From an uncultured Neokomagataea sp. (lineage in GTDB: Bacteria; Pseudomonadota; Alphaproteobacteria; Acetobacterales; Acetobacteraceae), in the NCBI RefSeq assembly GCF_946476835.1, contig NZ_CAMKWA010000002.1, positions 186,001-250,000 of the forward strand: DNA of 64,000 nt. Reading direction: 5' to 3'. A program made the position numbers and the translations under genes. This document shows positions 46,236-56,211 of the stretch, piece by piece; within the stretch, counting starts at the first letter, position 1; each line of letters opens with the position of its first letter. A model generated the notes under the pieces. It made no database searches, was not told the DNA's origin, and saw only the letters and a program-made list of their open reading frames with translations.

Positions 46236-49022
46236 TCACACCCACCCGAAGCGGCGCGCATAAAATCTCTTCATGACTGTCGTCAGCACAGCATAACCCA
46301 GCACAATCAGCATAAGCCATGGGTAAAACGTGCCCGGAAGTGCCTCAAACCCAAAATACCCCGCCAAAGGGCTCATCGGCAAAAAGATCCCTAGCGCGAT
46401 AATCAGCACCGTCGTCACGATCAGCGGAAAAGATGCCGTGCTTTGCAAAAATGGCAACTTGGGAGAGCGGATCATGTGCACAATCAATGTCTGGGTCAAA
46501 AGACCTTCCACAAACCACCCTGACTGAAACAAGGCTTGATGCGCAATATCATCAGCGCCGAACACCCACCACAACAGCATATACGTCGCGATATCAAACA
46601 CCGAACTCAATGGACCGAAAAAGAGCATGAAGCGCCCAACATCCTTTGGGTTCCACTTCAAAGGCTTTGCCACCAAATCACGGTCCACATTGTCAAAAGG
46701 CAGCGCAATTTGCGAGATATCGTACAGCAAATTTTGCACCAGAAGCTGTAACGGCAGCATCGGCAAAAAGGGTAAAAATGCACTGCCAATCAACACCGAG
46801 AACACATTCCCGAAATTAGAACTCGCCGTCATACGAATATATTTGAGCATATTCACAAAGGTCCGGCGCCCTTCCAAAACGCCCTGCTCCAACACCATCA
46901 AACTCTTTTCTAGTAAGATAATATCTGCCGCCTCCTTCGCGATATCGACGCCCGTATCAACCGAGATACCCACATCAGCCGCACGCAAAGCCGGGGCATC
47001 ATTAATCCCATCCCCCATAAAGCCCACAACATGCCCATTGGCACGCAAAGCACCGACAATCCGGTCTTTATGCGCTGGGGTCAGGCGCGCAAACAACTGG
47101 TGCCGCTCAACCGCATGCGCCAGCGTCTCATCATTCATCTTCTCAATCTGAACGCCCAGCAAATAGCGGCAATGCTCCAACCCCACTTGGCGGCAGACCT
47201 GCAAGGCCACAAGCTCCGTATCCCCAGTCAGAACCTTTACCGCCACACCGTGCGATGCCAAAGCCTTCAACGCTGGGGCCGTGCTTTCCTTCGGCGGATC
47301 CAAAAAGGCCATATACCCTAGCAGCGTTAGCCCAGCTTCATCCGGCACACCAAAAACCGATTGCTCACCCAAATCCTCACGAATGGCCACGGCAACCACG
47401 CGCAAGCCCTGCCGATTCAAATCAGCCGCTACCGCCCGAACACGCTCCAACATTTCTTGGTCCAGAGCGGTGCTTTCAGCCTGCTTACTCAAACGCACAT
47501 GCGTACAGGCCGACAGAATTTCCTCCAGCGCACCTTTACAAATTAACGTCCGTTCACCGCTTCCACCTTCCACGATGACCGACATACGCTTGCGCTCAAA
47601 ATCAAACGGAACCTCGTCAACCTTGGTGTAACCCTGCGCATTCACCAACTCATGCTGTAACTCCACATGCTGCAAAACGGCATGATCCAGAAGGTTTTTT
47701 AGCCCCGTCTGATACGCACTATTCAAATACGCATAACGCAACACATCATCTGAAGAGTCACCCAGCACATCGGTATGACGCTCCAGCGCAATCCGATCCT
47801 GCGTTAACGTCCCCGTCTTATCGGTACAAAGAACATCCATCGCTCCAAAATTCTGGATTGCGTCCAGATGCTTCACGATAACCTTCTTGCGGGACAGTGC
47901 CACCGCGCCCTTCGCCAAGGTTGACGTCACAATCATCGGCAACATTTCAGGCGTCAGCCCCACCGCTACCGATAATGCAAATACCGAAGCCTCGACCCAG
48001 CTTCCTTTCGTGAACCCATTAATCAAGAGCACTACTGGCGCCATAATCAGCGCAAAACGGATCAAGAGCCAGCTAACACCATTCACCCCAGCTTGAAACG
48101 CCGTCGTGCTCCGGTCCTGCATGCCCAAACGTTCAGACAATGTCCCAAAATACGTCTGACGCCCCGTCGCCACCACCAGTGCGACGGCCGAACCCGAAAC
48201 GACATTTGTGCCCATGAACACCAAATTCGCGGCATCAAACACCGTCTCAAAGGGCTGATCCAATGCCGAAAACTTTTCAACGGGCAATGCTTCCCCCGTC
48301 ATGGCAGCTTGGGAGACAAACAAATCTTTAGCCGTTAGCAAACGGCAATCCGCCGGGATCATATCCCCGGCCGAGAGAACCACATGATCACCCGGTACCA
48401 ACTCACTGATCGGTACTTCGACATGCCGAGTATCACTATCCAAATGCAGGTTCACGCCAAAATATTTGCGCCCAATCCCGACAATTTCATCATTCATAGA
48501 CGGACGGCGGAGCACGGAGGCTGTGGTGCTCACCATATTTTTCAAGCGTTCCGCCGCTTGATTGGACCGTCCCTCCTGCACGAACCGAATCAGCGTGCTC
48601 AGCAGCACCATCGTGCCAATAACAATGGTGGCCCGCAGATCATGCGTCAGCCCTGATAGCAGAGCCAAAATACTCAAAAGAACATTAAACGGGTTCCGAT
48701 AGCACTGCCACAAATGCCGCCACCACGGCATAGCAGCTTCATAGTCAACCGTATTCGGACCAAAACGCTTGCGGTATTTTTCAACCTCAAGCTCCGTCAA
48801 ACCCTCTTCATGCGAAGACAAACGCGCAATAGCTTCCAGCACATCATCTTGCGCCACACGCCGCATCGCCCGAGAAACATACCGAAAAGCCCGGTCATGC
48901 TTAGGGTTCGCAGAAGAACGAAACGTCTCCAAAATCGCTCTTCGTCGTAAATGCCGAGCCGTCTTGTGGCGCGTGAAAAACACACCAAACAAGGCCTGAA
49001 ACAAACGATCAAAATGGCTCAT
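46236..49022 (-). CDS. mgtA: magnesium-translocating P-type ATPase
   Basis: A P3B-type ATPase of 928 residues with the phosphorylation site CTDKTGTLTQDR, the TGEALP actuator loop, GDGINDAPALRAADVG and ten membrane helices. It imports magnesium. The track's start at 49082 adds a hydrophobic run; ATG 49022 (MSHFDRLFQ) has GGGA 6 bases upstream and is preferred. An inverted repeat ends right at that ribosome binding site. It forms an operon with mgtC, as in Salmonella mgtCB in reverse order. Confidence 0.94.
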   Translation of the reverse strand: MSHFDRLFQALFGVFFTRHKTARHLRRRAILETFRSSANPKHDRAFRYVSRAMRRVAQDDVLEAIARLSSHEEGLTELEVEKYRKRFGPNTVDYEAAMPWWRHLWQCYRNPFNVLLSILALLSGLTHDLRATIVIGTMVLLSTLIRFVQEGRSNQAAERLKNMVSTTASVLRRPSMNDEIVGIGRKYFGVNLHLDSDTRHVEVPISELVPGDHVVLSAGDMIPADCRLLTAKDLFVSQAAMTGEALPVEKFSALDQPFETVFDAANLVFMGTNVVSGSAVALVVATGRQTYFGTLSERLGMQDRSTTAFQAGVNGVSWLLIRFALIMAPVVLLINGFTKGSWVEASVFALSVAVGLTPEMLPMIVTSTLAKGAVALSRKKVIVKHLDAIQNFGAMDVLCTDKTGTLTQDRIALERHTDVLGDSSDDVLRYAYLNSAYQTGLKNLLDHAVLQHVELQHELVNAQGYTKVDEVPFDFERKRMSVIVEGGSGERTLICKGALEEILSACTHVRLSKQAESTALDQEMLERVRAVAADLNRQGLRVVAVAIREDLGEQSVFGVPDEAGLTLLGYMAFLDPPKESTAPALKALASHGVAVKVLTGDTELVALQVCRQVGLEHCRYLLGVQIEKMNDETLAHAVERHQLFARLTPAHKDRIVGALRANGHVVGFMGDGINDAPALRAADVGISVDTGVDIAKEAADIILLEKSLMVLEQGVLEGRRTFVNMLKYIRMTASSNFGNVFSVLIGSAFLPFLPMLPLQLLVQNLLYDISQIALPFDNVDRDLVAKPLKWNPKDVGRFMLFFGPLSSVFDIATYMLLWWVFGADDIAHQALFQSGWFVEGLLTQTLIVHMIRSPKLPFLQSTASFPLIVTTVLIIALGIFLPMSPLAGYFGFEALPGTFYPWLMLIVLGYAVLTTVMKRFYARRFGWV

Positions 49023-49030
49023 AAACATTC

Positions 49031-49047
49031 CCGGTTTTAAAAACCGG
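49031..49047 (-). promoter_or_regulatory. inverted repeat overlapping the mgtA ribosome binding site
   Basis: CCGGTTTT-A-AAAACCGG forms an 8-1-8 inverted repeat whose last bases run into the GGGA ribosome binding site of mgtA. A loop of one base means the inner pairs must open, but a stem would still tie up part of the binding site. Confidence 0.35.
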
Positions 49048-49199
49048 CCCCTATGCAGGAGAAATACCGACAAACGCAGCATGGAGTGAGGCGGGTTCTA
49101 ATCTCAGAACAGCACCGCCCTCAGTTGCGGGGGCAATGTGCACACCCTCTCACAACAGAGCAATCCAATATGAATATATATGAGAATACTTAAAGTTTA

Positions 49200-49227
49200 T
49201 GGGAGATATACTAAAGTATACCTCCCA
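49200..49227 (-). terminator. terminator-like hairpin after the outer-membrane factor gene
   Basis: GGGAGATATAC-TAAA-GTATACCTCCC is an 11-bp stem with one wobble pair and a 4-base loop, 8 bases beyond the outer-membrane factor stop. It is followed leftward by an A/T-rich but not T-pure stretch. Confidence 0.5.
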
Positions 49228-49234
49228 CTACACA

Positions 49235-50761
49235 TCACCACGGAACGAGTGATTTACCCAATTTTTTCTGCTCTTTCGGTGTCATGCCCAAATCATTGCG
49301 ATGCCACCAGCCACCGCCAAGCGCTTGGAACAACGCAACACTATCCGAAAAACGTGCGCCCTGCGCCTGAACCAAAGCCACGCGTGCCTGCGCCTGAGCT
49401 TGCTGTGCTTGAAGAAGGGTCGACACGCTAACATCCCCCAAACGCAGCTGGGCTTGAGCAATCTTCAAACTCTTTGTCGCCGCTTCAAAGTTCTTTTGGT
49501 TAGCCTGCAAAGCAGCCGCATCTGCCTGAAGAGCCGAGAGCGTATCCGCTACATTCTGCACGGCGCTCAACACGGTTGCTTTGTACAACTCATTCGCCTG
49601 CAATAAATTATCCCGCGCTTCACGCTCCGCATGCAGCAGTGAACCGCCTTGGAAAATTGGCTGCGTCAACGTCGCGCCGATGAACCAGTTACTAAAGCTC
49701 GGCGTAAAGAATTGCGTAAACTTACCAACAACCTGCCCCGGCAAGGCACTCAGCTGTAAGTTCGGCAGGCGGTTCGCAATCGCCACACCAACACGCGCCG
49801 CAGCACCATCAATCTGCGCTTGTGCAGCACGAATATCCGGTCGCTGATTTAACAAATCAGACGGCACTGTAAGCGGCAACTGCGCCGGTAACGTAAACTT
49901 ATCCAACGTAAACACTGGCAACGGCGCATCGGGAGATTGCCCAACCAAAACAGCAATCTGATGGCGCGTCTGCTCCAATTGCTGCTGCAGTGGTGGCAAA
50001 CTTGCTTCCAACTGCGCAACAGAAGCTGTCTGAGCCGCAATATCCTGTTGCGACATATCACCAAGGCGATTTTGCGCTGAGATAATCGTCAGCGTATGAC
50101 GCTGCGTCTCAATCTGAATGGTCGTCGCATCAATCTGCGCCCGCAAGGACGCTTCCTGCAAAGCGGACTCCACCAGATTGGTGATCATCGTCAACGCTGT
50201 TGCTTCCACTTGGAAGCGCTGTACATCCGCATCTGCACCAGAGGCCTGAATGGCCCGACGGTTACCACCCCACAGATCCGGCACATACCCAATGTTCAAT
50301 TGCAGCGTATGCAGATTGTACAACCATTCATTAGCAAACGGCACGTTAGACAGCGCATAAGACGTCTTATTACGGGTCACCATCATCTGCCCAGAGACAG
50401 ACGGATATAACGATGCCCCTTCAACGCGACGCTGCTCCCAAGCCGCTTTCAGCGCATCCTGCATACCATGCAACGTCTGGTTATTATCCAGCGCTTGCAG
50501 CACCAGTGCATTCAGCTGAGCATTGCCAAAGATTTCCCACCACGTGCCAGACACATCGCTGCCCTGAGCAAAGTGCTGCGCCGCGTTAAGACCGCTGCCT
50601 GCCGCCCCAGCCGTATCTTTGACCGATTGTGCTTGGTAACCAATCTTATCCGCCATAACCGGCGGCTTAGAATCCGGCCCCACCGCACAAGCCGCCACGC
50701 ACACCGTCGCGCATAATACGGATGTCAGACGCAAGGCCCGCTTCATCACTGCGTGTCTCAT
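49235..50761 (-). CDS. outer membrane efflux lipoprotein (NodT/OprM family)
   Basis: A TolC-type channel of 508 residues with a lipoprotein signal (lipobox VAAC about residue 25) and two repeats of long coiled helices typical of the NodT/OprM family (LLNQRPDIRAAQAQIDGAAARVGVA is a characteristic segment). It forms the outer-membrane exit of the tripartite pump encoded just upstream. The ATG at 50761 overlaps the pump TGA (ATGA); an internal ATG at 50746 (MKRALRL) is also possible. The last gene of the operon. Confidence 0.9.
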   Translation of the reverse strand: MRHAVMKRALRLTSVLCATVCVAACAVGPDSKPPVMADKIGYQAQSVKDTAGAAGSGLNAAQHFAQGSDVSGTWWEIFGNAQLNALVLQALDNNQTLHGMQDALKAAWEQRRVEGASLYPSVSGQMMVTRNKTSYALSNVPFANEWLYNLHTLQLNIGYVPDLWGGNRRAIQASGADADVQRFQVEATALTMITNLVESALQEASLRAQIDATTIQIETQRHTLTIISAQNRLGDMSQQDIAAQTASVAQLEASLPPLQQQLEQTRHQIAVLVGQSPDAPLPVFTLDKFTLPAQLPLTVPSDLLNQRPDIRAAQAQIDGAAARVGVAIANRLPNLQLSALPGQVVGKFTQFFTPSFSNWFIGATLTQPIFQGGSLLHAEREARDNLLQANELYKATVLSAVQNVADTLSALQADAAALQANQKNFEAATKSLKIAQAQLRLGDVSVSTLLQAQQAQAQARVALVQAQGARFSDSVALFQALGGGWWHRNDLGMTPKEQKKLGKSLVPW

Positions 50762-53700
50762 GAGCGTACCTCGCCTTCATCATCCCGACGTTTCGGGCGG
50801 CGCGCCTCGCGGTTTTCAATCCAGATCTCAAGCTCACTGAAATAAACCGGCAGCACAAATAACGTCAGTAACGTCGCAATACCCAAGCCACCAACAACAA
50901 CCGTTGCAAGGCCACGCTGCACGTCCGTACCAATACCCGTCGCCATCGCCGCTGGTAACATCCCCGCACTCGCCACCGTCGCCGTCATCAGTACCGGACG
51001 GAAACGCTCGCCAGCCCCTGCAATGGTTGCATCTCGCACAGACATACCCTCTGCACGATGTCGGTTAATGCTAGAAATCATGATGATGCCGTTCTGCACC
51101 GCCACACCAAACAGAGCAATAAAGCCAACAGCCGTTGCAATATTCAGCGTTTCGCCACGCAGATGCAGCGCAATCAACCCACCCAACGTTGCCAAAGGCA
51201 CCACACTCAAAATCAACAGCGCATGGCGCAACTGACCAAAGCCGATGTACAACAGCACCAACATCGCCGCGAACATCACGGCCAGCGCCACAGTCAAACG
51301 CTTTTGAGCCCGTTGCTGCTGCTGGAAAGACCCCGCCCATTCAAGCGAATACTGCTTCGGATCATAACGCACAGCCTGATCAATCCGCGCCTGTGCATCC
51401 GCCAAATACTGAGACAGCGGACGATCGCCATTATCCACACGAATGGTAATCTGGCGGTGGCTCATCTCATGGGCAATATTACTTTCACCCATATGCAAGC
51501 CAACCGATGCCACTTGTGACAGCGGCACATACGCACCCGAACCATCCAGCAATGGCAACTGCTTCAGATATTCCAGATCGTGCGTTTGATCATGCGGCAC
51601 ATGCAGCGTCGCGTTATAAAAACGTGCATTGCTATATACCGTCGTGAGCGGTGCATCACCGATCGCACCAGAGACCATATCCGCAATATCAGAAACATTA
51701 ATCCCATAACGCGCCGCCGCTAGACGATCTGCCTGCACCGCAATTTGCGGGATACGTGGTTCCTGGAAGATCGACGCCTCTGCCGTGCCTGGCACCTGAT
51801 GCAGGATATCCACAACCTGCTGTCCGATACGGCGCAGTTCTTGGAAATCGTCACCATAAATACGCAGCACCAACGGACTATGCGCACCGCCCACCAGATC
51901 GCTCATCTGATCCTGAATCGGCTGACTAATACCGAAATCAATTCCCGGCAAACGAGACAAACGTGAGCGCAAACGTGCAATAAACTGCGCCTTTGTTTCG
52001 CCCGCAGGCCATTGATCATACGGCTTCAAGCCAACAGGCATCTCAATATGCGATGGCGTCCACGGATCTGTACCATCATCCGAACGGCCCATTTGGGTAA
52101 TCGCGTAGGACGTTTCCGGAAATTCACGAATAACATTACGAATTTCATTCGCATATTGTTCGCCTTTTTCCATGGAAATAGCGGTCGGCATCTGCACCTG
52201 AAGCCAGAGCGCCCCTTCATCCAGATCTGGCAAAAACTCACGCCCAATGGACACACCCAACACCAATACAGCGACCAATGCTGCCGCACCACCAGCAAAC
52301 GCCACGAACGGCTTATCAATGAAGTGACCCAGCGTACGCGTATAACGCTCATGCAGCCATTCCAAGGGACGATTATGCCAAATTTTGCTTGGCTTACGCA
52401 GTGCCAGATAGCTGAGAGACGGGATTAATGTCAGCGCACACAGCAACGCACCAATGAGCGCAAAACTCACCGTATAGGCCATGGGGCGGAACAACTTCCC
52501 CTCACTACCTTCAAACGCAAAGAGCGGGCTGTACGCTAGAATAATCACCAATGTTGCCGAGAAGATTGCATGCCCTGCACGCTTCGCCACAACCAACACG
52601 TCAGAACTACTCAAACGCTCATTCGGCTTGTCTTCACGCAGACGCAAAATCGTCTCCGTAACGACGATAGCGCCATCCACGATGACACCAAAGTCAATCG
52701 CCCCGAGCGAGAAGAGATTGGCCGACATGCCCAATACATGCATCACGCCAAACACAACCGCCAAAGCCATAGGGATCGTCACAGCCGTTACGATTGCACT
52801 ACGCGGGCTGCCAAGGAACAGGGTCAAAATGACCCCAACCAGCAAGATACCCTCAATCATGGTTTCGGTGACTTTATGCGTCGTCGCCTGAACCAGATTG
52901 TCACGGTCAATATACGGCACAATGCGGACATGCTGCGGTGCAAGGCGCTTTTGCAAAGCATCCACTTGCGCGTGCAGGTTTTGCAGAACCAAAGACGGGT
53001 TTTCACCCGTCAACATATCCACCACGCCCTCAATCGTATCCGGGTTATGATCTTTACCCAAGATACCTTCACGCACCTGATGGCCGAACTGTACCGTACC
53101 CAGATCATGCACAAAAATCGGGAGACCATTACGCTGCGTAACAACGATATTGCCCATATCCTCCAAGGAGTGGATCATACCCACACCACGAACAATATAA
53201 GACTGCTCACCACGCGTAATACGGCCACCACCAGCATTCGCGTTGTTATTACGGATGGCGCTCTCAACATCTCCCAGCGCAATACCATAACGCATCAGTG
53301 CCGCAGGGTTCAGCACTAGCTGATACTCTCTGGTGAAACCACCAAAGTTATCAATATTCACAACACCCGGAACATGCATCAACGCAGGTATCACAACCCA
53401 TCGCTGAAGGTCTGACAGTTCCATCAGGTTTTTGTCATCAGACTCTAGCGTATAGCGATAGATCTCACCCGTAGTGCCAGAAATCGGCCCCAATGTTGGC
53501 TGAGCACCATTCGCAAGAGGGTTGTTCGCAATAACCGTCTCAACCTGCTGCCGTGCCCAATAAACATCCGTCCCTTCTTTGAAGATCAACGTAATCAAAG
53601 AGAGGCCAAACGTACTGGTCGAGCGGCTATCCGTCACCCGAGGGACGCTCGCAAGCGTCCGCTCCAGAGGGATGGTCACCTGCTGTTCCATTTCTTCAGC

Positions 53701-53871
53701 AGCCAAACCCGGCTGCTGCGTCGTGACAACAACATTAACCGCACCCAAATCTGGGTATGCCTCAACAGGGAGAACCTGATACGCAATTCCACCCGCAATC
53801 GCCAAAAGCACAGCGACGGTGAAAACAACACTTCGGTGCCCGAAACACCAACCGATGAAACGTTCAATCAT
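50758..53871 (-). CDS. CzcA/CusA-type heavy-metal RND efflux pump
   Basis: An inner-membrane RND transporter of 1037 residues and twelve helices, of the heavy-metal (HME) subgroup. The proton-relay motif in helix 4 is DFGVIVDGAIVVTE, with D393, D399 and E406 matching the D-D-E triad of CzcA, which favours divalent cations such as Zn, Co, Cd or Ni over Cu/Ag. It forms a complex with the adaptor and outer-membrane factor on either side of it. No metal-sensing regulator is found in the neighbourhood. Confidence 0.94.
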   Translation of the reverse strand: MIERFIGWCFGHRSVVFTVAVLLAIAGGIAYQVLPVEAYPDLGAVNVVVTTQQPGLAAEEMEQQVTIPLERTLASVPRVTDSRSTSTFGLSLITLIFKEGTDVYWARQQVETVIANNPLANGAQPTLGPISGTTGEIYRYTLESDDKNLMELSDLQRWVVIPALMHVPGVVNIDNFGGFTREYQLVLNPAALMRYGIALGDVESAIRNNNANAGGGRITRGEQSYIVRGVGMIHSLEDMGNIVVTQRNGLPIFVHDLGTVQFGHQVREGILGKDHNPDTIEGVVDMLTGENPSLVLQNLHAQVDALQKRLAPQHVRIVPYIDRDNLVQATTHKVTETMIEGILLVGVILTLFLGSPRSAIVTAVTIPMALAVVFGVMHVLGMSANLFSLGAIDFGVIVDGAIVVTETILRLREDKPNERLSSSDVLVVAKRAGHAIFSATLVIILAYSPLFAFEGSEGKLFRPMAYTVSFALIGALLCALTLIPSLSYLALRKPSKIWHNRPLEWLHERYTRTLGHFIDKPFVAFAGGAAALVAVLVLGVSIGREFLPDLDEGALWLQVQMPTAISMEKGEQYANEIRNVIREFPETSYAITQMGRSDDGTDPWTPSHIEMPVGLKPYDQWPAGETKAQFIARLRSRLSRLPGIDFGISQPIQDQMSDLVGGAHSPLVLRIYGDDFQELRRIGQQVVDILHQVPGTAEASIFQEPRIPQIAVQADRLAAARYGINVSDIADMVSGAIGDAPLTTVYSNARFYNATLHVPHDQTHDLEYLKQLPLLDGSGAYVPLSQVASVGLHMGESNIAHEMSHRQITIRVDNGDRPLSQYLADAQARIDQAVRYDPKQYSLEWAGSFQQQQRAQKRLTVALAVMFAAMLVLLYIGFGQLRHALLILSVVPLATLGGLIALHLRGETLNIATAVGFIALFGVAVQNGIIMISSINRHRAEGMSVRDATIAGAGERFRPVLMTATVASAGMLPAAMATGIGTDVQRGLATVVVGGLGIATLLTLFVLPVYFSELEIWIENREARRPKRRDDEGEVRS

Positions 53872-53889
53872 AGTCTTGAAACTATCCGA

Positions 53890-55032
53890 TCAGTCGTCGT
53901 TCAGAAGAATGGCACCGCTGCTTACAATATGTTCGCCAGCAGAGAGACCAGAAAGAACCCGCACGTTATCGCCCTCATCATAAGCGATATCCAAATAGCG
54001 ACGGCGGAACGTGTCAGGGGCCGTTTCCACGAAAACAGACACCTGATCATTATTCATCAGCAATGCTGTTTTCGGAACCATCAACGCCCCGGCTTCTTGC
54101 ACAGCAATCTGCGCATTCGCAAACATACCCGGACGCAACAGACCATCTGCATTGGCGCACGCAACATAAAGGTTCAAACGCCGAGTATCTGGCATCAGCG
54201 CCGGATCACGCGTCAGCACTTCACCATCACAGTGGCGCCCTGGTAGGGCTGGGAAATCTGCGGCCACATGCACACCGGCCGTTAATGCGTTCAAATGATC
54301 TTCCGGCGCGGATGCCGCAACCCACACTGTGGACAAATCGACCAACGTCATCTGCACAGCGGTCGCATCCGTCACGTTTTGACCTGGTGCCATTTTAGTC
54401 GATGCAACAAAGCCATCAACCGGGGCAACCAGTGCCATCAGACCTTTAGCCGCATAATCCGGGCGGCTCGTCATTGTCTGTAAACGCTGCGAAGCACGCT
54501 CAGCTTCCGCTTCCGCCTGCTCCAAATCATTACGTGCAGACTGCAGATCCTTCACAGCATTACCGCCAACGGCTTGCACACCACGTGCACGGTCATAAGC
54601 ACGGCGGGTAAAATCCAAAGCCGCTTTAGCACGACGATCATCGGCCCATGCTTGCGCAAGGTCACCGGCGGCAATCGTTGCCAAAACTTGGCCACGCGTC
54701 ACATGCTGCCCCAACTGCACCTGCACCTGCGTAATCAGGCCAGTTGCAGGGGAAAGAACATTCACCTGCCGATCAGGGGGCGCCATAACTTGGCCAGGCA
54801 CAACCAAATGAGACGTACCATCAGCCCGCGCCACTGGCGTCACCATCAAGCGTTTCCGCAGGGGACTTTGTGAACGCACCACGAGAGCACCATGGTCAAC
54901 CGTAAACATAGCCGGTTCCATATCCGTCTTATAACTCGGCGATACCGAGCGATGACCGATGAAATAACCAACAATCAAGATAGCCAGACACAGAAGGACC
55001 TTCGCCAACGTGCCGACGCGTGAACCGCGCAT
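53890..55032 (-). CDS. RND efflux periplasmic adaptor (CzcB-like)
   Basis: A 380-residue membrane fusion protein with one N-terminal helix (LAKVLLCLAILIVGYFIG), a barrel-sandwich lipoyl domain (LITQVQVQLGQHVTRGQVLATI), an alpha-hairpin and a beta-barrel half (TVWVAASAPEDHL). It links the RND pump to the outer-membrane factor. I take ATG 55032 (MRGSRVGTL) in place of the track's 55101. It is the first gene of the efflux operon. No His-rich metal-binding N-terminus of the CzcB kind is seen. Confidence 0.9.
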   Translation of the reverse strand: MRGSRVGTLAKVLLCLAILIVGYFIGHRSVSPSYKTDMEPAMFTVDHGALVVRSQSPLRKRLMVTPVARADGTSHLVVPGQVMAPPDRQVNVLSPATGLITQVQVQLGQHVTRGQVLATIAAGDLAQAWADDRRAKAALDFTRRAYDRARGVQAVGGNAVKDLQSARNDLEQAEAEAERASQRLQTMTSRPDYAAKGLMALVAPVDGFVASTKMAPGQNVTDATAVQMTLVDLSTVWVAASAPEDHLNALTAGVHVAADFPALPGRHCDGEVLTRDPALMPDTRRLNLYVACANADGLLRPGMFANAQIAVQEAGALMVPKTALLMNNDQVSVFVETAPDTFRRRYLDIAYDEGDNVRVLSGLSAGEHIVSSGAILLNDD

Positions 55033-55245
55033 ATTTACAGATAACCCCCGCTCATAGTGTGAGCCCGCATCGGATAACACGGCCCCTAAATGTCGGTGCA
55101 AAACACCTCAGGCACATCGTACCGTCAATTCGGACAAACCCGTTGAGCCGCCCATGTCATATATTGGTGACTGGCGCATATGGGGACAGCTTGGCAAGAC
55201 CTTGATGTTACATGTTGCAAAAAATTCATCTGCCAGACACGCTAT

Positions 55246-55280
55246 GAAAAAAGCCTTCCCCGCACCTGCAAGGAAGGCCT
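55246..55280 (-). terminator. rho-independent terminator of ompW
   Basis: GCCTTCC and GGAAGGC form a stem with an 18-22 base loop, followed leftward by six T, 27 bases beyond the ompW stop. Confidence 0.78.
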
Positions 55281-55306
55281 TTCTTTACAAACTGTAACCG
55301 ACGAAA

Positions 55307-56071
55307 TTAAAAACGGTACTCAATACCCGCCGCAACCGTGGTCGGATTTAAACTGTCACGCGCATGAATAAAGGGGCCAGCACCACCTCCGCGCTCATTA
55401 ATATATGCTGGCACACTCAGGAACATTTGCTTCGCGTCCACATTCACGAACCAGTTCCCCGCAACTTGATAATCGAAACCAATATTCGCGGCTGGACCAA
55501 CCGTAGTCCGCAGATCGAGCTTCTGCACCGCCCCCCCAGCAGGATTGATATTATAGAAAAAAGCCAATGTCATACCCGCCCCAATATACGGATTAAAGCG
55601 GTGATGTGGGCGGAAGTGCCATGCGGCCGTAATTGTTGGAGGTAAAACCCACGTGCTGCCCAGATCGACTTTGCCAAGCGCAGAATTCTGAACAGCCAAT
55701 TCATGACGCGTACTCGCCGCAATTAAATCAACCGAAATATGATCCGTCAGAAAATACTCAAACGTCAGTTCCGGCATCACCTGATTCGTCGCAGAGACGT
55801 GCCCACCAATAACGCCAACGCGTGAATAGGTATTTTCTGGCAAAACACCCAATGCTGAGACACGCACTAAAAAATCGCCCTTACCAAGGCCCTGCTTGGT
55901 GTTCGCGCAGGTTTCAAAAAGACCGCACTTTTCCTGCACTTTCGGCGCATTCAACGTCACCATAGGCGCCGTCGTATAAGCCGTTGATTGTGCTGACGCT
56001 ACAACCGGCGCCACAGCCATTAATGCTGTAGAAACACCCAAGATACGCATAAACATTGACGAGATTTTCAT
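55307..56071 (-). CDS. ompW: OmpW family outer membrane protein
   Basis: A 254-residue outer-membrane beta-barrel. A signal peptide ends about VASAQS, the barrel carries family stretches such as LPENTYSRVGVIGGHVSATNQVMPELTFEYFLTDHISVDLIAAST, and the chain ends in phenylalanine (EYRF), as expected for BAM recognition. OmpW forms a small hydrophobic channel and in enteric bacteria responds to FNR. Here an FNR box lies 61 to 74 bases upstream of its start. GGA stands 9 bases before ATG 56071, which I prefer over 56080. Confidence 0.92.
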   Translation of the reverse strand: MKISSMFMRILGVSTALMAVAPVVASAQSTAYTTAPMVTLNAPKVQEKCGLFETCANTKQGLGKGDFLVRVSALGVLPENTYSRVGVIGGHVSATNQVMPELTFEYFLTDHISVDLIAASTRHELAVQNSALGKVDLGSTWVLPPTITAAWHFRPHHRFNPYIGAGMTLAFFYNINPAGGAVQKLDLRTTVGPAANIGFDYQVAGNWFVNVDAKQMFLSVPAYINERGGGAGPFIHARDSLNPTTVAAGIEYRF

Positions 56072-56131
56072 GAGACACATTCCAATAACTCTTTGATGCG
56101 CTCACAAAACTCCTCTCCACATCACCAGACC

Positions 56132-56145
56132 TTGACCTAGATCAA
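56132..56145. promoter_or_regulatory. FNR box between ompW and the fnr gene
   Basis: TTGAC-CTAG-ATCAA matches the FNR consensus TTGAT-N4-ATCAA in nine of ten positions and is symmetrical except for that base. It lies between the divergent ompW and FNR-type genes, 61 bases from the ompW start codon and 67 from the fnr start codon, a fitting distance for control of both. Confidence 0.75.
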
Positions 56146-56211
56146 GTCCAATAAGTTTTGTAGACATACCTCATAGGCCTCTGAACAACAGATGCTCGGA
56201 TAACACGTATT

